Notes: a model not told the origin generated them from the letters alone. A stretch of DNA of 64,000 nucleotides from Pedobacter miscanthi (GCF_003315595.1 NZ_QNQU01000012.1:124001-188000); one strand, 5' to 3'; positions 8,229 through 16,882 are shown, numbered from the stretch's first letter. Numbers and translations are program-made.

Positions 8229-8658
8229 ATAACTCAAGGTGGAACTCAGGACATTATCTAATAATTGGAAAGAATAACGAGGTCATTGGAATAAAGCCAC
8301 ATGGCAAGCGTGACACTAAACTTTTTGAGGTTTCGGGATCACACAACAATTAGTGTTAACTTTTAGTTAATTGCCAGCCCTTTGTTTTTGATATATACAA
8401 CGTGATCGCTGTGCAATTATCAGCACTCACACATTTTCTCAGTTCGCAACCGATGAACAAATGTATTAAATCACATTCCTTGTCTATCTAACACTCTGTC
8501 TTGCATAAATAGGCTTCAACCTTCAAGAATTGTATTCAATAAATTGGCGCTTAACAATGAGTAATCAAAATTTCTGGTCTTCATCTACTTTTTTATTTTT
8601 ATCTTAGAAAATTAAACATTCATAACCAAAAACTATCTGTTCCATAATTTTCCAATTA
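8229..8658. other. 430-bp intergenic region with repeat copy 2
   Basis: No complete gene is seen. About 38 plus-strand codons just after the UDG-like gene, in another frame, read as plausible protein (containing SGHYLIIGKNNEVIGIKPHG) and then stop at about 8353; they lack a start and may be a C-terminal relic. The second copy of the 23-bp repeat is at 8426-8448. Confidence 0.4.
8426..8448. repeat. 23-bp direct repeat, copy 2
   Basis: Exact copy of 7058-7080 in the same orientation, 1,368 bases downstream. See copy 1 for the degenerate extension on both flanks. Confidence 0.8.
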
Positions 8659-10179
8659 ATGACTATAAGTGAATATGTGAGAAATTTGGGATTTAAAACA
8701 AATCCCTTTCAATTTTCTAATGCAGATAAAGAAACCGAATTTTTAAGTCAGTATTTTATTAAACCTGATTATTTCGAAGATATATGGGGAGATCCGTATT
8801 CACCCGTATCTAGTATTATTTATGCTCCTAGAGGTGCAGGTAAAACTGCTCAACGAGTTATGATTGAGAAAAGAGCGAGAGATTACGACGACATTCTCGC
8901 TATTTCTTACACAAATCATGACCTTTCTGAATTAAAAAATATTTCTGAAATATCATTGTCCTATCACTTAATTTTTTTAAACCGACTTCTTTTAGTTGCC
9001 TTATTCAAAAGAATTGAAGACTCTAATTTTGAATTTGACGATACCTATTCATTTAATGAGCGACAGTTTTTGTATAAGATCGCAAGAATTTATTTATATA
9101 ATACCCCTGCGTCATTTCCAAATCAAGCAATATCATCACTCAAAACTTTAACAGATCGAGCAGTTGATATCTGGAACGGGTTTAAGGAACCAATTACAAA
9201 TGTTATAAAGCAGATCACCAAAAGCAAGGGGCTAGAAATTGATCTATCAAAAATTGAGATCGACAAAAAACTAGAATTAAGTCATAAAGACAATTTCTTT
9301 AATATTATAGCTTTGTTAGTAAAGGCTAATTACAATTCAATATTTATATTGGTTGATAAAGTTGACGAGCAGAGCTTAACAGGAAATAATCCGGAGGCAA
9401 GTTATACATTAATAGAGGATCTTCTCAAGGATCTTGAATTATTGGAAACTCCAAAAGTAAGCTTCAAATTCTTTCTTTGGGATGCCTTAAAGCCTTATGC
9501 AGCTGCAACCGCGAGACCCGACCGAGTTTTCTCCTACGATTTAAATTGGGACTGGAACCAATTATCTATTATGCTGGACAAAAGAGTTTCCTCGTATAGC
9601 AATGGTAAGGTGGCGAGCTTTATTAAAATGTTCGCGAATAAAAAGCTATTAGGAAGAGTAATACTTTTTTCTGGGTTATCCCCACGTGACTGTATTCGTA
9701 TATGTAATCGGATTATTTCCGAACAATTCAAAAAAGATATTAATAGCACCATATTTGATGAGGAGGTTGTCCATCTTTCTATTCAGCATTTTTGCATGGA
9801 AAAATCTAAAGAGCTTATTATCAATGAAAATAACTTTAGGTATTTGATCAAGACAAATCAAGTTTCATTTACAATTGAAGAATTAGTAACCAACAAGGTT
9901 GCATCTGATACACCAGCTATAAGAAATATCATTCTTCCATGGCAAACTGCGGGTTACCTAAAGAAAATCGGCATTGTTCCAAGAAAAAATGCTAAAGCAG
10001 TTAATGAATATGCTTTCCAAGATATAAGGCTCGCCTATACCGCATGTCCAAAACTTGACATCTTACAATTTATATTTCAGAAAGTAAAAAGATGTAAAAC
10101 AGACACCTGTCATCAAATATATTTCAGAGATTTCAACCGGAAAGAATATATATGCCCAATTTGCAATACGCCTAACTAA
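8659..10179 (+). CDS. P-loop ATPase, Sll1717-like, with C-terminal zinc ribbon
   Basis: 506 residues. The N-terminus (LGFKTNPFQFSNADKE, then a YF...PDYFEDI block) and the Walker A APRGAGKTA at about 54-62 match the Sll1717 family of P-loop ATPases. A Walker B-like IFILVDKVDE lies near 228-237. The C-terminus carries four cysteines in two knuckles (CKTDTC ... CPIC), a probable zinc ribbon. Sll1717-like ATPases are orphan proteins often found among antiviral genes; the zinc ribbon may bind nucleic acid or a partner. No nuclease domain is visible. It seems monocistronic. Family call is good, molecular role unknown. Confidence 0.65.
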   Translation: MTISEYVRNLGFKTNPFQFSNADKETEFLSQYFIKPDYFEDIWGDPYSPVSSIIYAPRGAGKTAQRVMIEKRARDYDDILAISYTNHDLSELKNISEISLSYHLIFLNRLLLVALFKRIEDSNFEFDDTYSFNERQFLYKIARIYLYNTPASFPNQAISSLKTLTDRAVDIWNGFKEPITNVIKQITKSKGLEIDLSKIEIDKKLELSHKDNFFNIIALLVKANYNSIFILVDKVDEQSLTGNNPEASYTLIEDLLKDLELLETPKVSFKFFLWDALKPYAAATARPDRVFSYDLNWDWNQLSIMLDKRVSSYSNGKVASFIKMFANKKLLGRVILFSGLSPRDCIRICNRIISEQFKKDINSTIFDEEVVHLSIQHFCMEKSKELIINENNFRYLIKTNQVSFTIEELVTNKVASDTPAIRNIILPWQTAGYLKKIGIVPRKNAKAVNEYAFQDIRLAYTACPKLDILQFIFQKVKRCKTDTCHQIYFRDFNRKEYICPICNTPN

Positions 10180-10246
10180 TATCTACATTTATTCTAAACG
10201 GCAATATGCTCCCTTTCAATCATTTATTCTAATACGATACCAATTT

Positions 10247-10336
10247 ATGAAAATTGACGCCTATATTGAGATAATAAACAAACGATTTAAAACTGGGATA
10301 TCAAGAGAACATACTTATAGGGGCGATCTCAAATAA
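10247..10336 (+). pseudogene. Truncated N-terminus of a type IIG/ISP restriction-methylation enzyme
   Basis: A 29-codon frame reads MKIDAYIEIINKRF followed by KTGISREHTYRGDLK and then a stop. The block RFKTGxSREHTYRGDL is the characteristic start of large single-chain restriction-modification proteins in Bacteroidota, which are about 1,000 residues long. Here everything after residue 29 is missing, and the phospholipase-D-like gene begins 13 bases later. It is therefore a deletion remnant of an R-M gene. Recognition is from memory of the family. Confidence 0.6.
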
Positions 10337-10348
10337 TTAACGACTCCA

Positions 10349-11169
10349 ATGATTAAATTTCTAGATGGCGATGCCATCAGCGCTAAAATAATTCAAACAA
10401 TAAGAGAAACAAATGTTTATTTAACTCTGGTTTCTCCTTATATTAAACTTACTAATAAAATAAAATCAGAGCTCACCTACTTGACGAAGAATAAGCCAGA
10501 GATTGAAATTGAGGTTGTATTTGGCAAGAATGATAATAATCCTAATAAAAGTTTAAGCAATGAAGATTTTGAATTTCTAAAGACATTGCAGAATATCCGT
10601 ATCAGCTATGTTAAAGAACTGCACGCTAAAATTTACTGTTCTGAAGATCGATTAATGCTGACCTCATTAAACTTACACGAATTTTCACAAGCTTATAATT
10701 TTGAAGCAGCATTTGTAATTGAGAAACCATCATCCATTTTAGGTGCACTAAATAACTCAAAAATTGAGTTGGCTTGGGATGAAGCTTTAGAATTTGTTGA
10801 TAAAGTAATTGAAAGCTCGATACCAGTTTACCATAAAGGAAAAGTTTATGAAAGTTCATGGCTTGGGTTTTCTTCCAAATTAGTTGAGGAATATGATGAA
10901 GATAATTCTGAAACCTTTTTTAAAAAGCCTATAGCTGTTAGGGTTCTATACACCTAGGATTCTGTATAAGGACTGGTGTTAATATACCATTTAACATTAA
11001 AGCTCCGTATTCTGATGCTGCATACAAATCATGGAAGCGATATGGCAATGAAACCTACAAAGAAAAGTATTGCCATTACTCAGGGGAAAATAGTGATGGT
11101 GAAACTTCTTTAAAATCGCCAATCTTAAAAAAGAACTGGAAAGAAGCGAAAATGAAATTTAACTTCTAA
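10349..11169 (+). pseudogene. Phospholipase-D-like protein, frameshifted near the C-terminus
   Basis: The first 202 codons (10349-10957) encode a PLD-type domain: an N-terminal LVSPYIKL strand and the HKD-like HAKIYCSEDRLMLTSLNLHEFS near residues 92-112. The frame then stops at a TAG. Immediately after, in another frame, the sequence continues LGFCIRTGVNIPFN ... YKSWKRYGN ... CHYSGENSDGETSLKSPILKK and stops at 11167-11169, matching the usual C-terminal tail of this family. A single-base change around 10942-10955 thus splits the gene. Such proteins often accompany restriction systems and helicases. The shortened 202-aa product may or may not fold. Confidence 0.65.
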
Positions 11170-11233
11170 CATTCTAGGACAGTTTATATTCAAGGGTAAT
11201 ACAATTTATTTTAGTGTCCTTTAATTTTTAAAT

Positions 11234-12427
11234 ATGCAAATACTAAACGACTGGCGTCAAGTAATCGAACAACAAGCAAAGGAAACTAAATCCTACTTGC
11301 AAAATGTAAAAGAGCCTGCAAGAAATTATGACTATTCTTCCCGAAATAGGTCAGAAATTGGGTTTAATGTTTTTACTATTTCATCAGACTTATACTACCG
11401 AGAAAATTTTCATAGCGACATTATTAAGGCTTTCTTAGATCCAAACGCGAAACACGGAGAAGGGAATAAGTTTCTACATGCATTCATTCATCTATTAAAT
11501 AAATGCAATCCTCAACGGAACATAAATCTATCTGATTTTCAAAACGCAAGAGTGTCAAGAGAGGAGAATAACATCGATATACTCATTTCGGATTCAAATA
11601 GTGGCAAGGCTATATTAATCGAAAACAAAATATATAATGCAATAGATCAGCACAGACAAATACCAAGATATTTCGAAATCGTGTCTGAAAATTACATCGT
11701 TGAGGCAATTGTCTATCTAACTTTGAATTCATCTAAATATCTAAATCAGAGCGACTGGACGATTGACGAGATTCAAAGGATAAATCCAGTGATATATTTC
11801 GTACCCTCATATAGTCTCGGAAGCACAAATTTATTTGATAATTGGATAGTTCCATCAATAATAGAATGCAATAATTCTGAAAGTCTTTTTATACTACGAC
11901 AGTACGGCAACTTAATTAAGTTTTTAAATACAAACTCTATGGACACAATTACACTAGAAAAATTTTACCTAACCTTAAAGGAAAGTGATAATCTACAAAC
12001 ATCGCTTTCCGTAAGAAATATGCTGAACGATCTACCTGAATATTTAGCAATCAGAATTGAAGAAAGATATAAGGGAAAATGCTATCCATTTAAAAATATT
12101 TGGAGGTATAAAAATCGCGATACAGTATTTGAAGCTTTTGAATTGGAAAATTTATATCTTAAAATGGATATTTGGTGCAGCGAAAGAGGCTATAAGGTGC
12201 ACTTTTGGAATTCTAAAGATGAGAATTATGATATTAAAGTAAATCTCCCATTCATATCATCGTTAAAAGATTTTAATTACGAAGGAGACAACAAATCTAA
12301 TGTTGAAAAACATTTTAGCTTCAATCAAGAAGAATTACTTTTCGAGTTTATCGATAATTTATTACTAGAGCTAAAAGAGTTTAAGACTCAACCGGTTTCA
12401 AATCTAGTTATTGAAAAGCATGATTAG
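11234..12427 (+). CDS. PD-(D/E)XK nuclease superfamily protein
   Basis: 397 residues. The N-terminal half has the full motif set of this nuclease group: E57 and H60 in RENFHSDIIKAFLDP, D115 in NNIDILI, and E130-N-K132 in ILIENKI, followed by a Q/H-rich helix (DQHRQIPRYFE). This is the catalytic D...ExK centre of a metal-dependent DNA nuclease. The C-terminal half (about 230-397) is unrecognised and may recognise DNA or the partner. The stop overlaps the start of the next gene, a DNA-glycosylase-like protein, so the two products are very likely made together. Nuclease call is firm; role in phage or plasmid defence is inferred. Confidence 0.75.
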   Translation: MQILNDWRQVIEQQAKETKSYLQNVKEPARNYDYSSRNRSEIGFNVFTISSDLYYRENFHSDIIKAFLDPNAKHGEGNKFLHAFIHLLNKCNPQRNINLSDFQNARVSREENNIDILISDSNSGKAILIENKIYNAIDQHRQIPRYFEIVSENYIVEAIVYLTLNSSKYLNQSDWTIDEIQRINPVIYFVPSYSLGSTNLFDNWIVPSIIECNNSESLFILRQYGNLIKFLNTNSMDTITLEKFYLTLKESDNLQTSLSVRNMLNDLPEYLAIRIEERYKGKCYPFKNIWRYKNRDTVFEAFELENLYLKMDIWCSERGYKVHFWNSKDENYDIKVNLPFISSLKDFNYEGDNKSNVEKHFSFNQEELLFEFIDNLLLELKEFKTQPVSNLVIEKHD

Positions 12428-13073
12428 CTTATACGCAGGTTTAATCAAGGAACTTCCAGTACGAGACATCTGTTTTTCTACAAAAAGATCAACATGGGTT
12501 AAAGCAGAAAAGGAAGTACCTTGGTTAAGAGTATTAAATGATGAAGTGTTTGGTTCGTATTTGAAATTAAGTATTTCTAGGAAAGATATCTTTAGTTGTA
12601 TTTCAAATATTCGACAAAGCATAATTTTAACTATCTATTGGGGCTATCCACAAGGAATGCGAGGTGAGCATTTCATAAATATGCTAAAATCAATTGAAAT
12701 TATCGAGGAGTCTATTTTTACCATAAGAAACAAAGAGAATCCAACAACAGATGACTATTGGGTATTGATGGATAAGCTGAAAGGAGTAAAAGGTTTAGCA
12801 TTATCTACAATTAGTAAACTACTTTACTTTTTTGAAATAAAAATCAACGGGCATCAGTGCCAGATTTTAGATCTTCGACTGATTGATGCATTATCAAGTA
12901 AAGGCTTTTCGCAGTATGAAACTCTGTTACCAATAAGCTACGGAACTATTGCAGAGAAAAAATATCCCTTGTTTTTAGAACTTACTACCTCAATTGCGAA
13001 TAAGTTGGAATGCGAACCTGAAAACATTGAAATGTTTCTGTTTACGTTTGGAAAAAACCTCAAACCGGATTAG
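12420..13073 (+). CDS. OGG/HhH-GPD-like DNA glycosylase partner
   Basis: 217 residues from the ATG at 12420, which lies inside the end of the nuclease gene (8-base overlap); a TTG at 12411 is in frame but less likely. The centre has a helix-hairpin-helix block (LKGVKGLALSTISKLLYF, about 120-137) followed by HQCQILDLRLID, where D151 takes the place of the catalytic Asp of HhH-GPD glycosylases. The Lys that OGG1-type lyases carry in the hairpin is Leu here, so it may be a monofunctional glycosylase or a DNA-binding relic. From memory it resembles the 'OGG fold' proteins found beside nucleases. Base recognition coupled to cutting by the partner is inferred. Confidence 0.55.
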   Translation: MISLYAGLIKELPVRDICFSTKRSTWVKAEKEVPWLRVLNDEVFGSYLKLSISRKDIFSCISNIRQSIILTIYWGYPQGMRGEHFINMLKSIEIIEESIFTIRNKENPTTDDYWVLMDKLKGVKGLALSTISKLLYFFEIKINGHQCQILDLRLIDALSSKGFSQYETLLPISYGTIAEKKYPLFLELTTSIANKLECEPENIEMFLFTFGKNLKPD

Positions 13074-13254
13074 GACACTTTTTTATTGTGGTTATAGTAT
13101 AAATATTTATTGTCTTAAAATATTTGATTTGAAATGATACATAAATTACTTCTTGAATTCAAGATTGAAATATAATTATTCTTTAAAAAATAAACCTAAG
13201 AACTATTAATTTATCTCTTCGAGATTTTATCATATATCCATTATAAAGAGTTCA

Positions 13255-13917
13255 ATGAAAACAAAGCAAATCTTAATAAATTTTCTACTTATTACATCTA
13301 ACCTATTGCTATTTTCTTCTTGTCAAGAAACAAAAAGTTCTGAAGAGCTCAATAGTCCATCAAATGGGCAAACCGAAAGCATCAATGATCCCAACAACTA
13401 TAGCGGCAGTGGAATCGGAACTTATAGTGAAAAGTATGGAATCTTATTGAGGCAAACGTTAGAGTATGATATAAAGCCTGAGGTATCCATAAATAATAAA
13501 ATTGATTTTAGTTTCTTTAACTATGGGGAAGATTTGAGAATTAGTGCAAAAATGCTTCCGAATGTTTTCTTGACTAACATTTCACGAAATATACTTCTAG
13601 AAATCATTCAATTAGATCAAATAAGTAATTTTATACAACATCAGTCTAACTCTTACGGAACTTGGGGAGAGGCCAATATATTTACCACCAAAAGTCAAGT
13701 GGTTTTAAAAGATGTTATAATCAGCCCCTTGGCAGCAAAATTTATACTTAGCAAAACGCAGAATGATTCCGACGCTTTAGTTTTGGCGAGATTTGTCGAT
13801 CAAGATAATGTTACTAAAGAATATGTTTTTTTAGGAAGCTACCTTTCCAAAGAAATAATAGATCGGTATTACAAGGAGATTAAGACTAGTTCCGATATAT
13901 ATAGCGGAATTAGATAA
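13255..13917 (+). CDS. Lipoprotein of unknown function
   Basis: 220 residues with a lipoprotein signal ending in LLFSSC (Cys near 23). A Ser/Asn/Gly-rich linker (to about 55) leads into a beta-rich domain without recognised motifs. It has its own AT-rich leader of about 180 bases and no close partner. The low-complexity linker suggests a surface or periplasmic protein tethered to a membrane. Function unknown; the lipobox is the only firm evidence. Confidence 0.65.
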   Translation: MKTKQILINFLLITSNLLLFSSCQETKSSEELNSPSNGQTESINDPNNYSGSGIGTYSEKYGILLRQTLEYDIKPEVSINNKIDFSFFNYGEDLRISAKMLPNVFLTNISRNILLEIIQLDQISNFIQHQSNSYGTWGEANIFTTKSQVVLKDVIISPLAAKFILSKTQNDSDALVLARFVDQDNVTKEYVFLGSYLSKEIIDRYYKEIKTSSDIYSGIR

Positions 13918-14120
13918 TTCTTTTAACATAAAATCTCCTTCGATATTTGATTTACCATTTTTATATAATCAATTATTACACAAATTTAAGCTTTAATCTG
14001 CTGAAGCGTCCAAAAACTTCCCGCATAAACGCTCAATCCCACAGCACAGGCTATTTATTCGTTTGCTTCTTGGACTTGATTGATTAAAGCTTGCCCTCGT
14101 ACCATATTAATTTAAATTTC

Positions 14121-14582
14121 ATGGTACAAGAACAAAACCCATTCAAAGTGGCTGAAGTCGAAGTCAGTTACAAATCAGACTACAACATTACGGAACGACC
14201 AAAAATTAACAGCTCTCAAGATGCTTACCGAATATTAATGCAACATTGGCAAGTTGGAAAGATTGAACTGTTAGAAGAATTTAAGGTGATATTGCTAAAT
14301 ACCAGTAACCGAGTATTGGGAATAGTGGATATATCCACAGGTGGAGTACAGGGAACGTTAGCAGATCCGAAGATTATATTTTCAGTTGCTTTAAAGACGA
14401 ATAGTAGTAAAATAATATTGGCACACAACCACCCAAGCTCTAACACAGCCCCAAGTGAGGCTGATAAAAGACTGACCCAAAAGTTAATGGATGGAGGAAA
14501 ACTATTGGATATCGAGGTCTGTGATCATTTAATCGTTACCAATTATAACTATTACAGTTTTGCAGACGAATGCATGAGGTAA
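14121..14582 (+). CDS. RadC-family JAB/MPN domain protein
   Basis: 153 residues from the ATG at 14121 (a TTG at 14091 would add 10 residues in a non-conserved region). The JAMM metal site is complete: acidic residues at 52-53, H102-x-H104 in AHNHPSSN, and D115 in PSEAD. The N-terminal helix-hairpin-helix of chromosomal RadC is absent, as usual in the short RadC-like proteins carried by Bacteroidota mobile elements. It is convergent with the integrase across a hairpin. The annotated 'DNA repair' role is doubtful for this group; a metal-dependent isopeptidase-like or nuclease role is possible. Confidence 0.8.
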   Translation: MVQEQNPFKVAEVEVSYKSDYNITERPKINSSQDAYRILMQHWQVGKIELLEEFKVILLNTSNRVLGIVDISTGGVQGTLADPKIIFSVALKTNSSKIILAHNHPSSNTAPSEADKRLTQKLMDGGKLLDIEVCDHLIVTNYNYYSFADECMR

Positions 14583-14588
14583 AAATAA

Positions 14589-14617
14589 ATGCCTTGGGCA
14601 GTGCTTGCCCAGGGCAT
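14589..14617. terminator. Hairpin between convergent radC-like and integrase genes
   Basis: ATGCCTTGGGCA (14589-14600) pairs with TGCCCAGGGCAT (14606-14617) at 11 of 12 positions plus one G-T, around GTGCT. It sits 6 bases after the radC-like stop. A second stem, ATTATAGG/CCTATAAT (14642-14662), covers the integrase stop codon. Confidence 0.65.
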
Positions 14618-14655
14618 TATAAAACTATAGTTTATCAAATGATTATAGGTTGTGC

Positions 14656-15771
14656 CTATAATGATGGAAGCACATCCTTTAATTTATCATCATTTATCTC
14701 ACCTAAGCCCCTCAAGTAATTAAGGGTAACGATCATATTAGAATGCTGTAAAAGTTGCTGTACGATGTGTAAATCCTTAGTTTTTTGGTAAACATTAATA
14801 ACAGCAGTATGCCTAAATGAATAAATGGTTTGGTTCGCTTCCAGTATCTTTTCTTTAAACATCTTGATCTTCTCCTTTCCCCACATCAAGTTAAAGTAAC
14901 CAACGCTATACGGTTCGCTAGTGAGCGTAAAGATATTCGCCTCTGGATCATCAATAGCTTGTAACCGTTCACGAAGCACATCCTGAATATAAACAGGAAT
15001 ATGAACTGTTCTAATGCGTTTACTTTTGTTCTCACTTCCCGATAGCTGAATTTGAGCAAAATCCTTAACGATATGCCTTAACTTTAATAACCGTATTTCA
15101 TGATGTGGCCTAAGCAAACACCCATAAGTCAACAAACAGCATAAGTGAAGATTTGGTTGATGGCATTTTAAATAATCAAGTACGCCTCTCAACTGCTTAT
15201 CCGAGTAAGGAACATGTAACGATGCTTTTGCTTTAGCAGGTTTTGTATTCTTTACAATATTGTGTGTTGCAAATCCTTTCCTAACCATTTCATTGAAGAA
15301 CATACCTAAGCATCTACGCCTATTAATATAATTTCGTTCACTGGTTTGGAACTTGTTCAAGAAAGTTTCTACTTTATCAAGCTTTAGACTATCGCATTTT
15401 CCATTTAAATCGGATGATGGCAAAAACTCAACAAACATTCGATGTACAGCCTTTAGGTTACGTTTATAAAGGTCACAAAGATTAGATTCCAATTTCTCTG
15501 CGAGTATTATCGATAGGGACTCTTTTAAACTTGGTTTTTCAGATTCTACCTCAAAAGGATTCCATCCACTTTTTAAAGCAGAGTTTACCTCAAATAATAA
15601 TTGCTGAGCAAGTCTGTCTCTATCCTTAATATTGGTAAACTGATTGGGATTGATGTTAAGATTTAAACAGTTCCCGTTATAATGACGAACTCTTTTTCCA
15701 TCATAATTATAAATTACATAAGAGCGTCCTTTTGACGATTTGGGAGTAAAGATTTTTGGTGTTGTAAACAT
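14656..15771 (-). CDS. Tyrosine recombinase / integrase of the element
   Basis: 371 residues. The N-terminal arm- and core-binding regions are followed by a catalytic domain with R221 (LLRPHHEI), K249/K251, the box YSFRHT with R320, H343 (QHSN) and the nucleophile Y352 (LNYLRG). The first His of the HxxR box is Tyr, which is common in Bacteroidota integrases. It starts 54 bases from the 3' end of a tRNA-Arg gene and points away from it, the standard arrangement for an element integrated into a tRNA 3' end. It marks the right boundary of the island and probably mediates its integration and excision. Confidence 0.9.
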   Translation of the reverse strand: MFTTPKIFTPKSSKGRSYVIYNYDGKRVRHYNGNCLNLNINPNQFTNIKDRDRLAQQLLFEVNSALKSGWNPFEVESEKPSLKESLSIILAEKLESNLCDLYKRNLKAVHRMFVEFLPSSDLNGKCDSLKLDKVETFLNKFQTSERNYINRRRCLGMFFNEMVRKGFATHNIVKNTKPAKAKASLHVPYSDKQLRGVLDYLKCHQPNLHLCCLLTYGCLLRPHHEIRLLKLRHIVKDFAQIQLSGSENKSKRIRTVHIPVYIQDVLRERLQAIDDPEANIFTLTSEPYSVGYFNLMWGKEKIKMFKEKILEANQTIYSFRHTAVINVYQKTKDLHIVQQLLQHSNMIVTLNYLRGLGEINDDKLKDVLPSL

Positions 15772-15824
15772 GGTTTAACCTCATTTGATGCCTCAAGGCT
15801 GAGATTAAATCATTTAAAGCATTG

Positions 15825-15896
15825 ATAATCAGACGAGAATCGAACTCATATCTAAAGTTTAGGAAACTTCCATTCTATCCGTTGAACTACGGGACC
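15825..15896 (-). tRNA. tRNA-Arg(CCT) with mismatched acceptor stem (integration site)
   Basis: Read on the minus strand the D arm (GTTC/GAAT), anticodon arm (GAAGT/ACTTT with loop TTCCTAA, anticodon CCT) and T arm (ATGAG/CTCGT with TTCGATT) all fold. The 5' acceptor strand is GGTCCCG, but the 3' strand reads CTGATTA rather than the expected CGGGACC, so the acceptor stem cannot form. The integrase lies just beyond this end. Integration apparently replaced the acceptor 3' strand without restoring it, leaving a non-functional tRNA here, or the copy has decayed. Confidence 0.75.
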
Positions 15897-15913
15897 ATTT
15901 TATTTGAGCAGCG

Positions 15914-15921
15914 CAAATATA
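15914..15921 (-). promoter_or_regulatory. Bacteroidota -7 box for tRNA-Arg
   Basis: On the minus strand TATATTTG fits the TAnnTTTG consensus and lies 18 bases before the mature tRNA 5' end. A clear -33 box is not seen. Confidence 0.5.
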
Positions 15922-16140
15922 ATAAAAGTTTTGATGCAGGGAAACCAATTTAAAAAGCATTTTATGAAATGAAATTGTTTATTAAAAGACACAAAAATAA
16001 ATGACAGCTTATCCCTGCCTGGCAAAAGAGATTTATTTAAAGGATATTTTTTTATTAACAGGTTAAAAATAAAAAACTGTACTACTCACCATAAAAAATC
16101 TTTTCAATAGCCTCATCTTTGACTATCAATTTATTAGAAT

Positions 16141-16863
16141 ATGAAATTAGCAAATAATAAAATCCTGATCACAGGCGGAGCGACAGGCATCGGCCTTGGA
16201 TTGGCCGAACGTTTTATACAAGAAAACAATACTGTAATTATCTGTGGCCGTCGTGAATCCGCCTTGCAGGAAGCAGCAGAAAAATTGCCCACAGTAATCA
16301 CCAAAGTATGCGATTTATCTGATGAAAAAGGCAGAATAGACTTGTACAACTGGATTGCAGAAAACCACAGCGATTTAAATGTATTGGTAAACAATGCCGG
16401 TATCCAAAACTGGATGAATGTTGGTGATAATGATTTTTATGAAAAAGCAAGTGATGAAATTACCACCAATGTTTTGGCGCCACTTCATTTAACAAAACTC
16501 TTTATCAATCTGAATTCGTTAGATACTATTATTAATGTAACATCAGGATTGGCATTTGTGCCTTTTTCTCAGGTGCCTGTGTATTGCGGAACAAAAGCTT
16601 TTATGCGTTCATTTACACTTTCGTTACGCCACAGTCTGAAAGATTCGAAGATAGAAGTAATCGAAATGATTCCGCCAGCGTTAAATACCGATTTAGGTGG
16701 TAAAGGCATCCATGATGCACACCCTGCCGTAAGCGATTTTGTAACATCCGTATTTGATCAGATGAAAGAAGGAAAAACGGAATTAACCTTTGGTACTAGT
16801 GCGGATAGGGCAAATGCAAACAACGACACCATAAGTGAATATTTTAACCGTATGAACCCATAA
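16141..16863 (+). CDS. Short-chain dehydrogenase/reductase (DltE-like)
   Basis: 240 residues of a classical SDR: cofactor loop TGGATGIG at 11-18, NNAG at 84-87, and the catalytic set S135, Y148 and K152 (YCGTK). Overall similarity is to the DltE-like oxidoreductase group, whose substrates are mostly unknown. It is the first chromosomal gene after the island and is followed by a strong bidirectional terminator shared with metG, so it is probably monocistronic. NAD(P)-dependent oxidoreductase activity is firm; the substrate cannot be told. Confidence 0.85.
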   Translation: MKLANNKILITGGATGIGLGLAERFIQENNTVIICGRRESALQEAAEKLPTVITKVCDLSDEKGRIDLYNWIAENHSDLNVLVNNAGIQNWMNVGDNDFYEKASDEITTNVLAPLHLTKLFINLNSLDTIINVTSGLAFVPFSQVPVYCGTKAFMRSFTLSLRHSLKDSKIEVIEMIPPALNTDLGGKGIHDAHPAVSDFVTSVFDQMKEGKTELTFGTSADRANANNDTISEYFNRMNP

Positions 16864-16882
16864 TCCGCTTTTATTATTAAGC

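Noticed and set aside
8313..8356. ACACTAA/TTAGTGT inverted repeat as a terminator
   Set aside because: Arms of only 7 bases with a 30-base loop and no T-run are expected by chance in AT-rich DNA.
14656..15771. Tyr in place of the first His of the integrase HxxR box
   Set aside because: YSFRHT/YSFKHT forms are common in active Bacteroidota integrases.
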